From assembly GCF_003666015.1 (NCBI RefSeq), contig NZ_QPLT01000021.1, positions 1-56,903 of the forward strand: a DNA stretch of 56,903 nt. The letters run 5' to 3'. Within the stretch, counting starts at the first letter, position 1; every line of letters starts with the position of its first letter. This DNA is from Halorubrum sp. Atlit-26R. GTDB taxonomy: Archaea; Halobacteriota; Halobacteria; Halobacteriales; Haloferacaceae. The position numbers were made by a program, and so were the translations under genes. The notes under the pieces are model-generated. The model did no database searches. It worked only from the letters and a program-made list of their open reading frames with translations, and was not told where the DNA came from. Below are positions 26,920 through 34,943 of the stretch, one piece after another.

Positions 26920-28557
26920 ATGAGCGACGCACTGCTCGAGAGCGACGTGCTCGTCTTCGGCGTCGACGCCCTCTGTGAGGAGGTGCTCTCTCGGCTGCCG
27001 CCCGGCGCGACCCCGACGATCGACCGACTGATCGGGGAGGGGGCGAGCGGGCCGCTGGAGTCGCAGCTCCCGCCGTGGACCCCGAGCGCGTGGCCGTCGA
27101 TCTACACCGGGGTGAACCCGGGGAAACACGGGGTGTTCGGGTTTCTCCGGTTCGAGGGGTACGACTGGGACGTGGTGAACGCGACGGACGTCCGCGAACA
27201 CGCGGTCTGGGAGCTACTCTCGGACCACGGGCGCCGGAGCGTCGTCGTCAACGTCCCGGTCACCCACCCGCCCGGCGAGTTCGACGGGGCGCTGATCCCC
27301 GGCTACGTCGCGCCGGCCGACCCCGCCTGTCACCCCGAGGGGCTCCTCTCGGAGGTCCGCGACGCGATCGGGGGCTACCGGCTGTACAACGAGCAGCTGG
27401 TCGAAGGCGCTACGCGCGACGAGCGGGTCGACGGCTACGAGGAGCTCGTCGGCATGCGCGGACGGGCGTTCCGCTACCTCCTCGGCCGCGAGCGGCCGGA
27501 CTTCGGCTTCCTCCAGTTCCAGCAGAGCGACACGGTGTTCCACGAGTTCCCCGACGACGACGAGGCCGTCGAGCGCGTCTACCGCGCGATCGACGACGAG
27601 ATCGCGGCGACGCTGGACGCGACCGACCCGGACGTCACGCTCCTCGTGAGCGACCACGGGATCGGCCCGATCGGCGACGTGGAGTTCCGACCGAACGCCT
27701 ACCTGCGCGACCGCGGGGACGTCCGCACGTCGGCGACCGCCGAGAAACCGTCCTGGTCGCAGCTCTCCCGCGAGCGGCTCCGGACGAGCGGCGAGGGCGA
27801 CGGTGACGACGACGGCGCTTCCGCCTCGCTCGCGCTCGCCGAGCGCGTCCTGTCGGGACTGGCGCGCGTCGGGCTCACCAGCCAGCGGATCGGCGCGGCG
27901 CTCGGAGCGGTCGGCCTCGAAGACGCGGTCGCCAGGATCGTCCCGTCCGATCTGGTCCGCGCGGGCTCCGAACACGTCTCGTTCGCGGACTCGCGGGTGT
28001 ACATGCGAGACCGCATCGAGCTCGGACTGCGGATCAACAAGGCCGGTCGCGAGCCCGAGGGGAAGGTCGAGACGTCGGCGTACGAGGCCCTTCGGGAGTC
28101 GCTCGTCGACGAGTTGGCCGCGCTGTCGGCTCCCGACGGCGAGCCGGTGTTCGACGACGTGCTCGCCCGCGAGGAGGTGTACGACGGTCCCCACGTAGAG
28201 GAGGCGCCGGATCTGCTCCTCGTTCCGCGGGAGTTCGACGTCTTCCTCTCGGCGACCGTTCGGGAGGACGCGTTCGGTCCCGCACAGGAGTCTTGGAGCC
28301 ACAAACTCCACGGCATCGCCGCGGTCGCGGGGGACGACATCCCGCCGCTCGACCTTCAGGGAGCCCACCTGTACGACGTCGCGCCGACCGTCCTGTCCGC
28401 GCTCGGCGTCCCCGTCAGCGACCGGATGGACGGCTCCGCCCTGCCGGTCGTCGAAGAGCTGGGACGCGAGTCGCCGCCCCCGTACGAGGGCGGCAGCGAA
28501 CGGACCGACGACGCGGACGTCGAAGACCGGCTGTCGAACCTGGGGTACCTCGAATGA
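26920..28557 (+). CDS. Alkaline-phosphatase-superfamily phosphodiesterase
   Basis: This 545-residue protein belongs to the type I phosphodiesterase/nucleotide pyrophosphatase group. It begins with the first metal Asp in VLVFGVDALCEEVL, then the nucleophile region PPWTPSAWPSIYTGVNPGKH, with GVFGF after it. GFLQFQQSDTVFHEF and LLVSDHGIGPIGDVEFRPN carry the remaining Asp and His metal ligands, and DLLLVPREF and SWSHKLHGIAAVAGDDI complete the core. Relatives in haloarchaeal glycan loci are thought to act on phospho-substrates. The start ATG 26920 is 27-34 bases after ATAACAAA. Its stop overlaps the next ATG (ATGA), so FemAB copy 2 is coupled to it. Confidence 0.87.
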   Translation: MSDALLESDVLVFGVDALCEEVLSRLPPGATPTIDRLIGEGASGPLESQLPPWTPSAWPSIYTGVNPGKHGVFGFLRFEGYDWDVVNATDVREHAVWELLSDHGRRSVVVNVPVTHPPGEFDGALIPGYVAPADPACHPEGLLSEVRDAIGGYRLYNEQLVEGATRDERVDGYEELVGMRGRAFRYLLGRERPDFGFLQFQQSDTVFHEFPDDDEAVERVYRAIDDEIAATLDATDPDVTLLVSDHGIGPIGDVEFRPNAYLRDRGDVRTSATAEKPSWSQLSRERLRTSGEGDGDDDGASASLALAERVLSGLARVGLTSQRIGAALGAVGLEDAVARIVPSDLVRAGSEHVSFADSRVYMRDRIELGLRINKAGREPEGKVETSAYEALRESLVDELAALSAPDGEPVFDDVLAREEVYDGPHVEEAPDLLLVPREFDVFLSATVREDAFGPAQESWSHKLHGIAAVAGDDIPPLDLQGAHLYDVAPTVLSALGVPVSDRMDGSALPVVEELGRESPPPYEGGSERTDDADVEDRLSNLGYLE

Positions 28558-29555
28558 GCGTGAACGTCCGGCAGATCAGCGATCCCGAACGGTGGAACGA
28601 GCTTCAGGAGCTGGCCCCCGAGGCGACCCCGTTTCACCGGTTCGAGGCGCTGCGGGAGATGGCGCGCCACTCAGGCGGAGAGCTGACGCCGTTCGCGGGC
28701 TTTTACGAGGGAGATCCGGTCGGCCTGTTCCCCGTGTTCGAACGGCGGTACGGCCCGATACGAACCGCGTTCTCGCCGCCGCCCGACCTGAAGGTGAGCT
28801 ACCTCGGGCCGGCGCTGCTCGACCCCGGCCGTCGCTCGCAGGTGGAGCGACTTCGGACGCGGTTCGTCGACGCCGTCGAGGAGCGCCTCCGGGAGCGCGG
28901 CGTCGCGTACGCGCACGTCCGCTCGACGCCGGCGTACGACGACCCGCGACCGTTCGTCTGGAACGGGTACGAGGCCAGGCCCCGATTCACGTACGTCGTC
29001 GACCTCGACCAGTCGGAGGAGGACCTGTTTCGGTCGTTCAGCGGCGACTTGCGCGAGAACATCCGAGACGGTCGAGACCGGGACGTCGCGGTCGAGCGCG
29101 GGGGCGTCGACGCGATCGATCCGATCTTCGACCGGCTCCACGCGCGCCACGAGGAACAGGGGATCCGCTTCCCGGTGTCGGCGGAGTTCGCGCGCGACCT
29201 GTACCGGGCGCTCCCGGACGGGACGATGCGCACCTACGTCTGCCGCAGCGACGGTAGGGCGGTCGGCGGACAGATCACCTTAGAGGACGACCGGCACGTG
29301 TACGCCTGGCAGGGCGTCGGCGACCACGACGCCGACGTCGCGGTGAACGACCACCTCGACTGGCACGTGATGCGGGAGGCGATGGACCGGGGGGTACCGC
29401 GGTACGACCTCGTGGGGGCGAACAACCAGCGACTCTGTAACTACAAGGCCAAGTTCGCGCCCGACGTCCGAGAGTACTTCGCGTTAGAGCGGAGCTCGAC
29501 CGTCCTCGATATGCTGAAGCGCGGTTACCGGTGGATCGACGCTCGACGGGAGTGA
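28554..29555 (+). CDS. FemAB-like GNAT transferase, copy 2
   Basis: This 333-residue protein starts at ATG 28554 inside the stop of the phosphodiesterase. Order of motifs: TPFHRFEALREMARHSGGEL, FSPPPDLKVSYLGPALLDPG, YAHVRSTPAYDDPRPFVWNG, RSFSGDLRENIRDGRDRDVA, YAWQGVGDHDADVAVNDHLD, and PRYDLVGANNQRLCNYKAKF. Copy 1 at 22750-23754 has the equivalent segments, which shows duplication and divergence within the locus. Being coupled to a phosphodiesterase, it probably acts on the same lipid-linked or nucleotide-linked intermediate. Confidence 0.87.
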   Translation: MSVNVRQISDPERWNELQELAPEATPFHRFEALREMARHSGGELTPFAGFYEGDPVGLFPVFERRYGPIRTAFSPPPDLKVSYLGPALLDPGRRSQVERLRTRFVDAVEERLRERGVAYAHVRSTPAYDDPRPFVWNGYEARPRFTYVVDLDQSEEDLFRSFSGDLRENIRDGRDRDVAVERGGVDAIDPIFDRLHARHEEQGIRFPVSAEFARDLYRALPDGTMRTYVCRSDGRAVGGQITLEDDRHVYAWQGVGDHDADVAVNDHLDWHVMREAMDRGVPRYDLVGANNQRLCNYKAKFAPDVREYFALERSSTVLDMLKRGYRWIDARRE

Positions 29556-29573
29556 ACGCGTTCCGCCGTCCGA

Positions 29574-30317
29574 CTACTCGGCGCCCTCGGCGTCGTTGCG
29601 CGCGACGTAGTACGGGCGCCGCTCGAAGTAGCGGAACGGCCGCCGGCGCTCGCCGACGTACTCGACGAACGAGAATCCCCTCCGGTCGAGCTGGCGCTTC
29701 GTGCGCCACGGACTGGAGACGTACAGCGGCAGTCCCCACTCGCGCCCGTCAACCTTGTACCGCGAGCGGAGCCGCCGCCAGTTGCCGTTCTCGACGTACA
29801 GGTTCCGGATGTGGCCGCGGTCGAGCAGGAGGGCCGGGAGGTTGTACAGGCAGTTGTGCGTGCTGAACGCGAACGTCCCGTCCGGCTCGAGCACCCGCTC
29901 GATCTCGTCGAGCGCCTCGAACCGGCCGGCTTCCGGCTGGATCATGTCGATCCCGCAGTAAGAGAACAGGACGTGCGCGAACCGGTCGTCGTCGAAGTCG
30001 AGGTCGCGAACGTCCCCGACCCGGACGTCGAGCCCCGGGTAGCGCCGGTTCGTCTCGCCGACCATCTCCTCGCTGACGTCGATCCCGATCACGTCGAAGC
30101 CGCGCGCGGTGAGGGGATACGTCGTCCGCCCCGCGCCGCAGCCGACGTCGAGGACCGTCCCCGCGTCCGGGTCGAAGTGCCGGTCGAGGACTCGCTCTTC
30201 GACCACCGAGAGCCCTTCCTCGGCCGCACGCCCGTACCGCTCGACGGCCTCTTCCGAGGAGTACACCGCCTCGGTCTGCGAGCCGGCGTCGCCCCGCGAC
30301 CGATCGGAGTGTGACAT
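29574..30317 (-). CDS. Class I SAM-dependent methyltransferase
   Basis: This 247-residue protein has the SAM motif GTVLDVGCGAGRTTYPLT, the acidic residue in VIGIDVSEEMVGETNRRYPG, and VRVGDVRDLDFDDDRFAHVL. Post-motifs: EIERVLEPDGTFAFSTHNCL. The C-terminal half (KVDGREWGLPLYVSSPWRTK) is a substrate domain. GATACAATG lies 27-35 bases upstream. It is convergent with FemAB copy 2, 18 bases apart. O-methylation of a sugar or lipid in the surface glycan is inferred; no specificity can be read. Confidence 0.87.
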   Translation of the reverse strand: MSHSDRSRGDAGSQTEAVYSSEEAVERYGRAAEEGLSVVEERVLDRHFDPDAGTVLDVGCGAGRTTYPLTARGFDVIGIDVSEEMVGETNRRYPGLDVRVGDVRDLDFDDDRFAHVLFSYCGIDMIQPEAGRFEALDEIERVLEPDGTFAFSTHNCLYNLPALLLDRGHIRNLYVENGNWRRLRSRYKVDGREWGLPLYVSSPWRTKRQLDRRGFSFVEYVGERRRPFRYFERRPYYVARNDAEGAE

Positions 30318-30455
30318 GATACCGTCTCGATCGGGCCGCCACCCTCATTGTATCGGGGTTAATACCCGCCGACCGCCCGAGGTACCTCGCGGTTACCGCT
30401 GGCCGTGGCTACCGGACGACCGGCTTCCGACCGCATCCGATCGCTTCGAGCGACG

Positions 30456-30758
30456 TTACGGCGTTTCCGCGACGGTGAGCGTACCGGTGCCCCGAACGGT
30501 GACGCGGTAGTCGTCGAACGGGATCGAGACGGCGGCTCCCGGCGGGCCGCTCCGGACGCACCGATCGAGGGCGTCCGGGTCGATGACGTCGTTGACGCGC
30601 GGAACGAGCTCCGTCGGATCCACGTCGGCGACCTCGGCCACCGCCTCGACGACGGCGACGGCGACCTCCGTCTCACCGTCGTACTCGAAGCGGTGCCCCC
30701 CGTCGAACGGCGGCTCGGCGGAAATGTGATTTTCTGCTGGAATGTCTCGGTGTGCCAC
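30456..30758 (-). CDS. HalOD1 output-domain protein
   Basis: This 100-residue protein starts at GTG 30758 (VAHRDIPAENHISAEPPFDG). The core EVAVAVVEAVAEVADVDPTE, then ELVPRVNDVIDPDALDRCVR, then VSIPFDDYRVTVRGTGTLTV, is the HalOD1 domain, a small haloarchaeal output domain often found alone or after response regulators. No DNA-binding or receiver domain is attached. Function unknown. It is on the same strand as the methyltransferase but 138 bases ahead of it. Confidence 0.85.
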   Translation of the reverse strand: MAHRDIPAENHISAEPPFDGGHRFEYDGETEVAVAVVEAVAEVADVDPTELVPRVNDVIDPDALDRCVRSGPPGAAVSIPFDDYRVTVRGTGTLTVAETP

Positions 30759-30907
30759 TGTTAACCCACCGACTCTGAGGAGTGGAGGAGTAAAAGCCGA
30801 TCGGTTTCGGAACCGATCTTCACGGAGGGCCGCTCGCCCGACACGATTTGAACGGAGCCCGGTGAGAACGCACCGAACGAAGTCAGGCGAGCACCCGTCG
30901 GACGAGG

Positions 30908-32377
30908 CTAGGTGAGCACCCGCCGGATCCGCCCGACGTCGAGCAGGCCGCCCAGCGCGGCGAGCGTTCCCCACACGGCGACTCCGACGCCGACGACGAG
31001 GAACAGCGTCACCAGGCCCGTCACGCGCGGGACCAGCAGCCGGACGACGGCGCCCATCACCGCGGCGACGCCGACGACCCCCGCGAGGAGGCGGCCGATG
31101 GAGGCGAGGTCGAGGTCGAGCTCGTCGTGGATGATGTAGACGTTCGTGAGCGTGTACACGGTGTACGTGGCGACGGTCGCGACGGCGGCGCCGACCACCC
31201 CGATCGCGGGGATCAACGCGAGGTTCAGTAGGAAGTTCGCGACGGCGGTCGCCGTCTTCACGATCGCCCGGGACCGGGCGCGACCGAGGTAGTCGAGCCC
31301 GTCGCTGGTCACCTTGTTGATCGCGTTCATCAGCATGAACCCCGCGAGCACCTGAAGCACCGGTGCCGCCTCGGCGTACGCCGACCCGAACACGTGCGTC
31401 ACCGTCGGCTCCGCGACCAGCACGAGCCCGACGGTCGCGGGGACGTACAACAGGAGCACGTGGCGGAGCGAGGCCTCGTACACCTGCCGCGCCCGGCCCG
31501 CGTCCTCGCCCGCGTGCTGCTCGCCGACGGCGGGCGAGATCGTGTACCCCAGCGACGTGGCCGGGATCGACGCGAACTGCGAGACCTGCTTCGAGATCGT
31601 GTAATACCCCACCGGAACGGGGCCGAGAAAGAGCCCGACCAACACCGTGTCGATGCGCTTGTCGAGCACGTTCGCGCCCCGCGTCGCGGTGAGCGGAACG
31701 CTGTATTCGAGGATCCGTCGGCGGAGCCCCTCCGCGACGCGCTCCGCGGACGGGAGCGTCCTGTACGAGAGCCGGTAGAACGCGACGGCCCCGACGGCGC
31801 TCGCGACGGCGAACCCGACGAGGTAGCCCGCGAGCGCGCCGACCGCTCCGAGCCCGGCGAGCACGAGGAGGATCGCCGAAACGAGGCGGACGGTACCGGA
31901 GAGCGCCACGAGGCGGCCGCTCCAGTCGACGCGGTTTGTCGCCTGAAACAGCCGGCTGAACGTCTTGAAAAGCGAGTTCCCGAGGACGTAGCCGAAGCCG
32001 AGGACGAGCAGCGGCACCAGCGCGGGCTCGTTCGCCGCGTCCGCAATGAGGGGGCTCGCGACCGCCAGGACCGCGCCGACGACCACCGAGAGTCCGAGGA
32101 TGGCTGTCACCCCGAACCGGATCACGTAGCGCACTTGCTCGGGGTCGGTCTCGGTCAGTTCGGTCACGTAGCGCGCGGCCGACGAAGGGAGCCCGAGCGT
32201 CCCGAGGATGGCGACGACGCCGATGATGGACAGCGCGTAGTGGAGCAGTCCGAACTCGGCGGGCGACAGCAGGTACCGAGCGAGCAGGATCATCAACACG
32301 CCGTTCGCGAGGGCGTCGACGACGCCCGCACCCAGCGTCGCCTTCAGGCCGCTGGCGATGCGGTCCGACAGCGACAC
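30908..32377 (-). CDS. Wzx-type flippase (oligosaccharide exporter)
   Basis: This 489-residue protein has about 14 hydrophobic segments and belongs to the MATE/MVF exporter superfamily. The N-terminus SLSDRIASGLKATLGAGVVD and FGLLHYALSIIGVVAILGTL are typical of archaeal flippases; QFASIPATSLGYTISPAVGE and NAINKVTSDGLDYLGRARSR are later signature regions. It would move lipid-linked glycan across the membrane for attachment to surface proteins or a capsule. The start is GTG 32377, two bases after the stop of a 19-codon leader ORF; an ATAACAAA box lies 89-96 bases upstream. Confidence 0.92.
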   Translation of the reverse strand: MSLSDRIASGLKATLGAGVVDALANGVLMILLARYLLSPAEFGLLHYALSIIGVVAILGTLGLPSSAARYVTELTETDPEQVRYVIRFGVTAILGLSVVVGAVLAVASPLIADAANEPALVPLLVLGFGYVLGNSLFKTFSRLFQATNRVDWSGRLVALSGTVRLVSAILLVLAGLGAVGALAGYLVGFAVASAVGAVAFYRLSYRTLPSAERVAEGLRRRILEYSVPLTATRGANVLDKRIDTVLVGLFLGPVPVGYYTISKQVSQFASIPATSLGYTISPAVGEQHAGEDAGRARQVYEASLRHVLLLYVPATVGLVLVAEPTVTHVFGSAYAEAAPVLQVLAGFMLMNAINKVTSDGLDYLGRARSRAIVKTATAVANFLLNLALIPAIGVVGAAVATVATYTVYTLTNVYIIHDELDLDLASIGRLLAGVVGVAAVMGAVVRLLVPRVTGLVTLFLVVGVGVAVWGTLAALGGLLDVGRIRRVLT

Positions 32378-32379
32378 GT

Positions 32380-32439
32380 CTACGCCTCCGTCCCGCTGGC
32401 TCCCGGCGAGACGGGAGCGCGGATGCTGACGCGAGCCAT
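32380..32439 (-). CDS. Possible leader peptide before the flippase
   Basis: ATG 32439 opens MARVSIRAPVSPGASGTEA and stops at TAG 32380-32382, two bases before the GTG of the flippase. ATAACAAA on the minus strand (32466-32473) is 27-34 bases before this ATG, the distance seen at the leaderless genes of the window, so ribosomes would begin here and reinitiate at the flippase GTG. A frameshift joining the leader to the flippase is less likely. Confidence 0.35.
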   Translation of the reverse strand: MARVSIRAPVSPGASGTEA

Positions 32440-32789
32440 TCGCCCACGAGTTCCCCGGTGACCGGTTTGTTATGGCGCGCGTACCGGGCCCGAGTCTCGC
32501 TCGTCGGTCGAACGGCGAGATATCGGGGGTCTCGGTGCGGGGTAAGCGCCGCTTATCGCTTCGCAGCGCGATCGACCCTTCCGGATCGGAACAGAAAGCA
32601 TCTCCTACCCGACATCGACTGCGCGCCAGCGGTTCCGGCGGGAACGCCGATTGTGTCCGTCAGATATCCAGCGAAAAGAGGCCATTCACAGGTATCTCGC
32701 AACTAAGTGGCACCTAAGTAAGTCGGAATTACCGTCGGCCCCAACGAAGTCACAAAAACGCTCTTTGAGTTAATCCTGTCCTACCCGGT
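32440..32789. other. Intergenic region between divergent flippase and beta-helix genes
   Basis: No gene is supported beyond the short leader. The direct repeat CTAAGTGGCAC / CTAAGTAAGTC at 32704-32724 and an AT-richer stretch with GAGTTAATCC at about 25 bases before 32790 are the only signals. Confidence 0.4.
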
Positions 32790-34700
32790 ATGGCAAACGG
32801 CCATGACGACGACGACACGAATCGATTCGGATTCAAACGGCGGTCGTACCTCGGACTGGTGGGGACGGCAGTCGGGGTGGCGGCCGTCGCCGGCGGGACG
32901 GCGGCACAGAGCGCGGACGACGTCGTCGACCTCGGGGCGCAGGGCCTCTCCGAGGGCGACGTGATCGACGATTACCTCGAGGAGTACTTCGAGGACGGCG
33001 TCGAGGTCCGCATCCCGGCGGGCGAGTACGTCTACGACGGCTCCGGGTTCGGCGGCAGCCGGACCGACGCTGCTGTGGTCGGACAGGGCGAGGTCATCCT
33101 CGCCAACGAGGCGGGCGCGTACCAGGAGACGATCGAGGCGACCGACGGCACGGTCGCGATCCGCAACATCACGCTCCGGGGGAAGTCCGGACCGGAGAAG
33201 ACGCGGTTCCGCCTGGAGGCGGAGAGCAGCGGTCGCGTCCTGATCGACAACTTCAACCTCCCCGACGGGGTCGTCGAGGGCGGCGACTCCCGCGGGTTCT
33301 ACGTGCCGTCGGGCCACGCCGGCGTGGTCGAGATTCGGAACTGCTACATCGCGAACACCTCCAACAACGGTATCTACGCGAGCTCGCCCGGCAAAGGCGA
33401 GGACGGACAGGTGATCGTCGAGAACTGTTTCGTCCACAACAACAACATCGCGGGGATCCGACTCGGGTCCTCCGACAGCGTCGCGCGCAACTGCCTCGTG
33501 CTGAACGACGGCGCGCCGCCGGAACAGTCCGACGGCGGCACCAACATGCGGGGAATCCGCGTGAGCGACGTGGGCGAGGACATCGTCATCGAGGACTGCG
33601 AGGTCGTCCACTCCTACGACGGCGCCGGCGGACCGATCGAGCTCCACGACGACGCGGAGGGCGGCACCGGCACCATCCGGAACGTCCTCATCCGCAACGA
33701 GAGCGACATCGACGCCATAAACGAGAAGGGCGACACGGCGGAGGGATGGTCGGCCGAGAACGTCTCGATCACCGGCGGCGGCAACCTGGAGTACCCCCCG
33801 GAGCTGGAGGACGGCGTCTGCGTCGGCGACGACTGCGCGGTGCCGACCGGTGAGGATCCCCAGGCGGCGGGCGGGGCCGACGGCGGGACCGACGACGGGA
33901 CGACCGACGAGGAACCGGTCGACGACGGCTCGTCCGGCGACGGCGGGACCGACGATACGACTGACGAGGAGTCGGTCGACGACGGCCCGAGCCTCGGGAC
34001 CGGCGGGACCGAGCTCACGATCACCGCCAACAACTCCGACGGCGTCGACTACGAGTTCACGACGACCGGCGCGATCGAGCCCCTGTACGAGCGGGACACG
34101 TACAACGCGAACCTCGCGGCGCCCGTCGACGAGGCGGTCGAGAACGACGACGGCACCTGGACCGCGAGCGGCTCCATCGGCGGCGGCAGCACCAGCGGCG
34201 ACTCCTTCCGGTACGAGGGCGCGATGACCGACTTCTCCGCGGAAGGCGCCGTCGACCAGATGGCCCTCATCGCGGACGGACAGGAAGTGACGCAGGCGGA
34301 CCTGCTAGCGGTCGACGAAGAGCCAGCCGACGAAGAGCCGGCCGACGAAGAGCCGGTCGACGACGGCTCGTCCGGTGACGGCGCAGGCGACGACGGCGCG
34401 ACCGACGACGACTCCGCCGGCGGCGCCGCGAACTGGAAGACGGCCGTCTTCGACGGCACCGCGGCCGACACGATCACGGCCTACAGCTTCCGCGTGACGG
34501 GAGAGGTCGTCCGCGACGACGCGATCAGCACCGACCCCGACGGCGCCGAGTGGGACGAGGTCGACGACATCGAGGACCTCGTCGACGACGACTCCGTGAG
34601 CGGGGTCCTCGGGAAGGGCATCGACGGCTACCGCTACACCGGGAACCTCGTCGAACTCGACTTCGACGGCGCCGCGGCCGTCACGATCGACGACTACTGA
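32790..34700 (+). CDS. Tat-exported beta-helix protein with two C-terminal modules
   Basis: This 636-residue protein starts with a Tat leader: FKRRSYLGLVGTAVGVAAVA at 15-34 with AAQS after it. Residues 45-350 form a right-handed parallel beta-helix of pectate-lyase type (VVEIRNCYIANTSNNGIYAS, VIVENCFVHNNNIAGIRLGS, IVIEDCEVVHSYDG, each a turn with N/D and hydrophobic periodicity). Linkers of TDEEPVDDGSSGDGG type follow. Two modules of about 95 residues are at 407-508 (TITANNSDGVDYEFTTTGAI) and 546-636 (TITAYSFRVTGEVVRDD). These recall the modules of the Tat protein at 13227. No catalytic residues can be assigned, so it may bind or modify the surface polysaccharide. Confidence 0.85.
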   Translation: MANGHDDDDTNRFGFKRRSYLGLVGTAVGVAAVAGGTAAQSADDVVDLGAQGLSEGDVIDDYLEEYFEDGVEVRIPAGEYVYDGSGFGGSRTDAAVVGQGEVILANEAGAYQETIEATDGTVAIRNITLRGKSGPEKTRFRLEAESSGRVLIDNFNLPDGVVEGGDSRGFYVPSGHAGVVEIRNCYIANTSNNGIYASSPGKGEDGQVIVENCFVHNNNIAGIRLGSSDSVARNCLVLNDGAPPEQSDGGTNMRGIRVSDVGEDIVIEDCEVVHSYDGAGGPIELHDDAEGGTGTIRNVLIRNESDIDAINEKGDTAEGWSAENVSITGGGNLEYPPELEDGVCVGDDCAVPTGEDPQAAGGADGGTDDGTTDEEPVDDGSSGDGGTDDTTDEESVDDGPSLGTGGTELTITANNSDGVDYEFTTTGAIEPLYERDTYNANLAAPVDEAVENDDGTWTASGSIGGGSTSGDSFRYEGAMTDFSAEGAVDQMALIADGQEVTQADLLAVDEEPADEEPADEEPVDDGSSGDGAGDDGATDDDSAGGAANWKTAVFDGTAADTITAYSFRVTGEVVRDDAISTDPDGAEWDEVDDIEDLVDDDSVSGVLGKGIDGYRYTGNLVELDFDGAAAVTIDDY

Positions 34701-34701
34701 G

Positions 34702-34920
34702 ATGCCCGTGAGCCTCGCGGACCGGTGGGATCGGGCGACGCTCGACCCGGATCCGATCCGCGATCTCGGGTACGAGATCGCCGAGTGGGAGGCCCGGTGG
34801 GTGACCCACCGAGGCGGCGACCGGCTTGTCCTCGTCCCGGCGGACGAGGACGACTTCGAACGGGACGCCTACATCGTCGCCGACGCGGCGGCGGTCCGCG
34901 ACCCGCTCGAACACGCCTGA
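34702..34920 (+). CDS. Small acidic protein after the beta-helix gene
   Basis: This 72-residue protein begins one base after the TGA of the beta-helix gene (CTGAGATG), so it is cotranscribed. The sequence MPVSLADRWDRATLDPDPIR, then YEIAEWEARWVTHRGGDRLV and LVPADEDDFERDAYIVADAA, reads like a compact alpha/beta fold. I do not recognise a family. Confidence 0.6.
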   Translation: MPVSLADRWDRATLDPDPIRDLGYEIAEWEARWVTHRGGDRLVLVPADEDDFERDAYIVADAAAVRDPLEHA

Positions 34921-34943
34921 GAGTCGGGCGGCGCCGCGCCCGC

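Noticed and set aside
30456-32447. Long fusion of a HalOD1 domain with an upstream 560-codon extension
   Set aside because: The extension is an off-frame reading of the flippase. GTG 30758 gives a normal-length HalOD1 protein.
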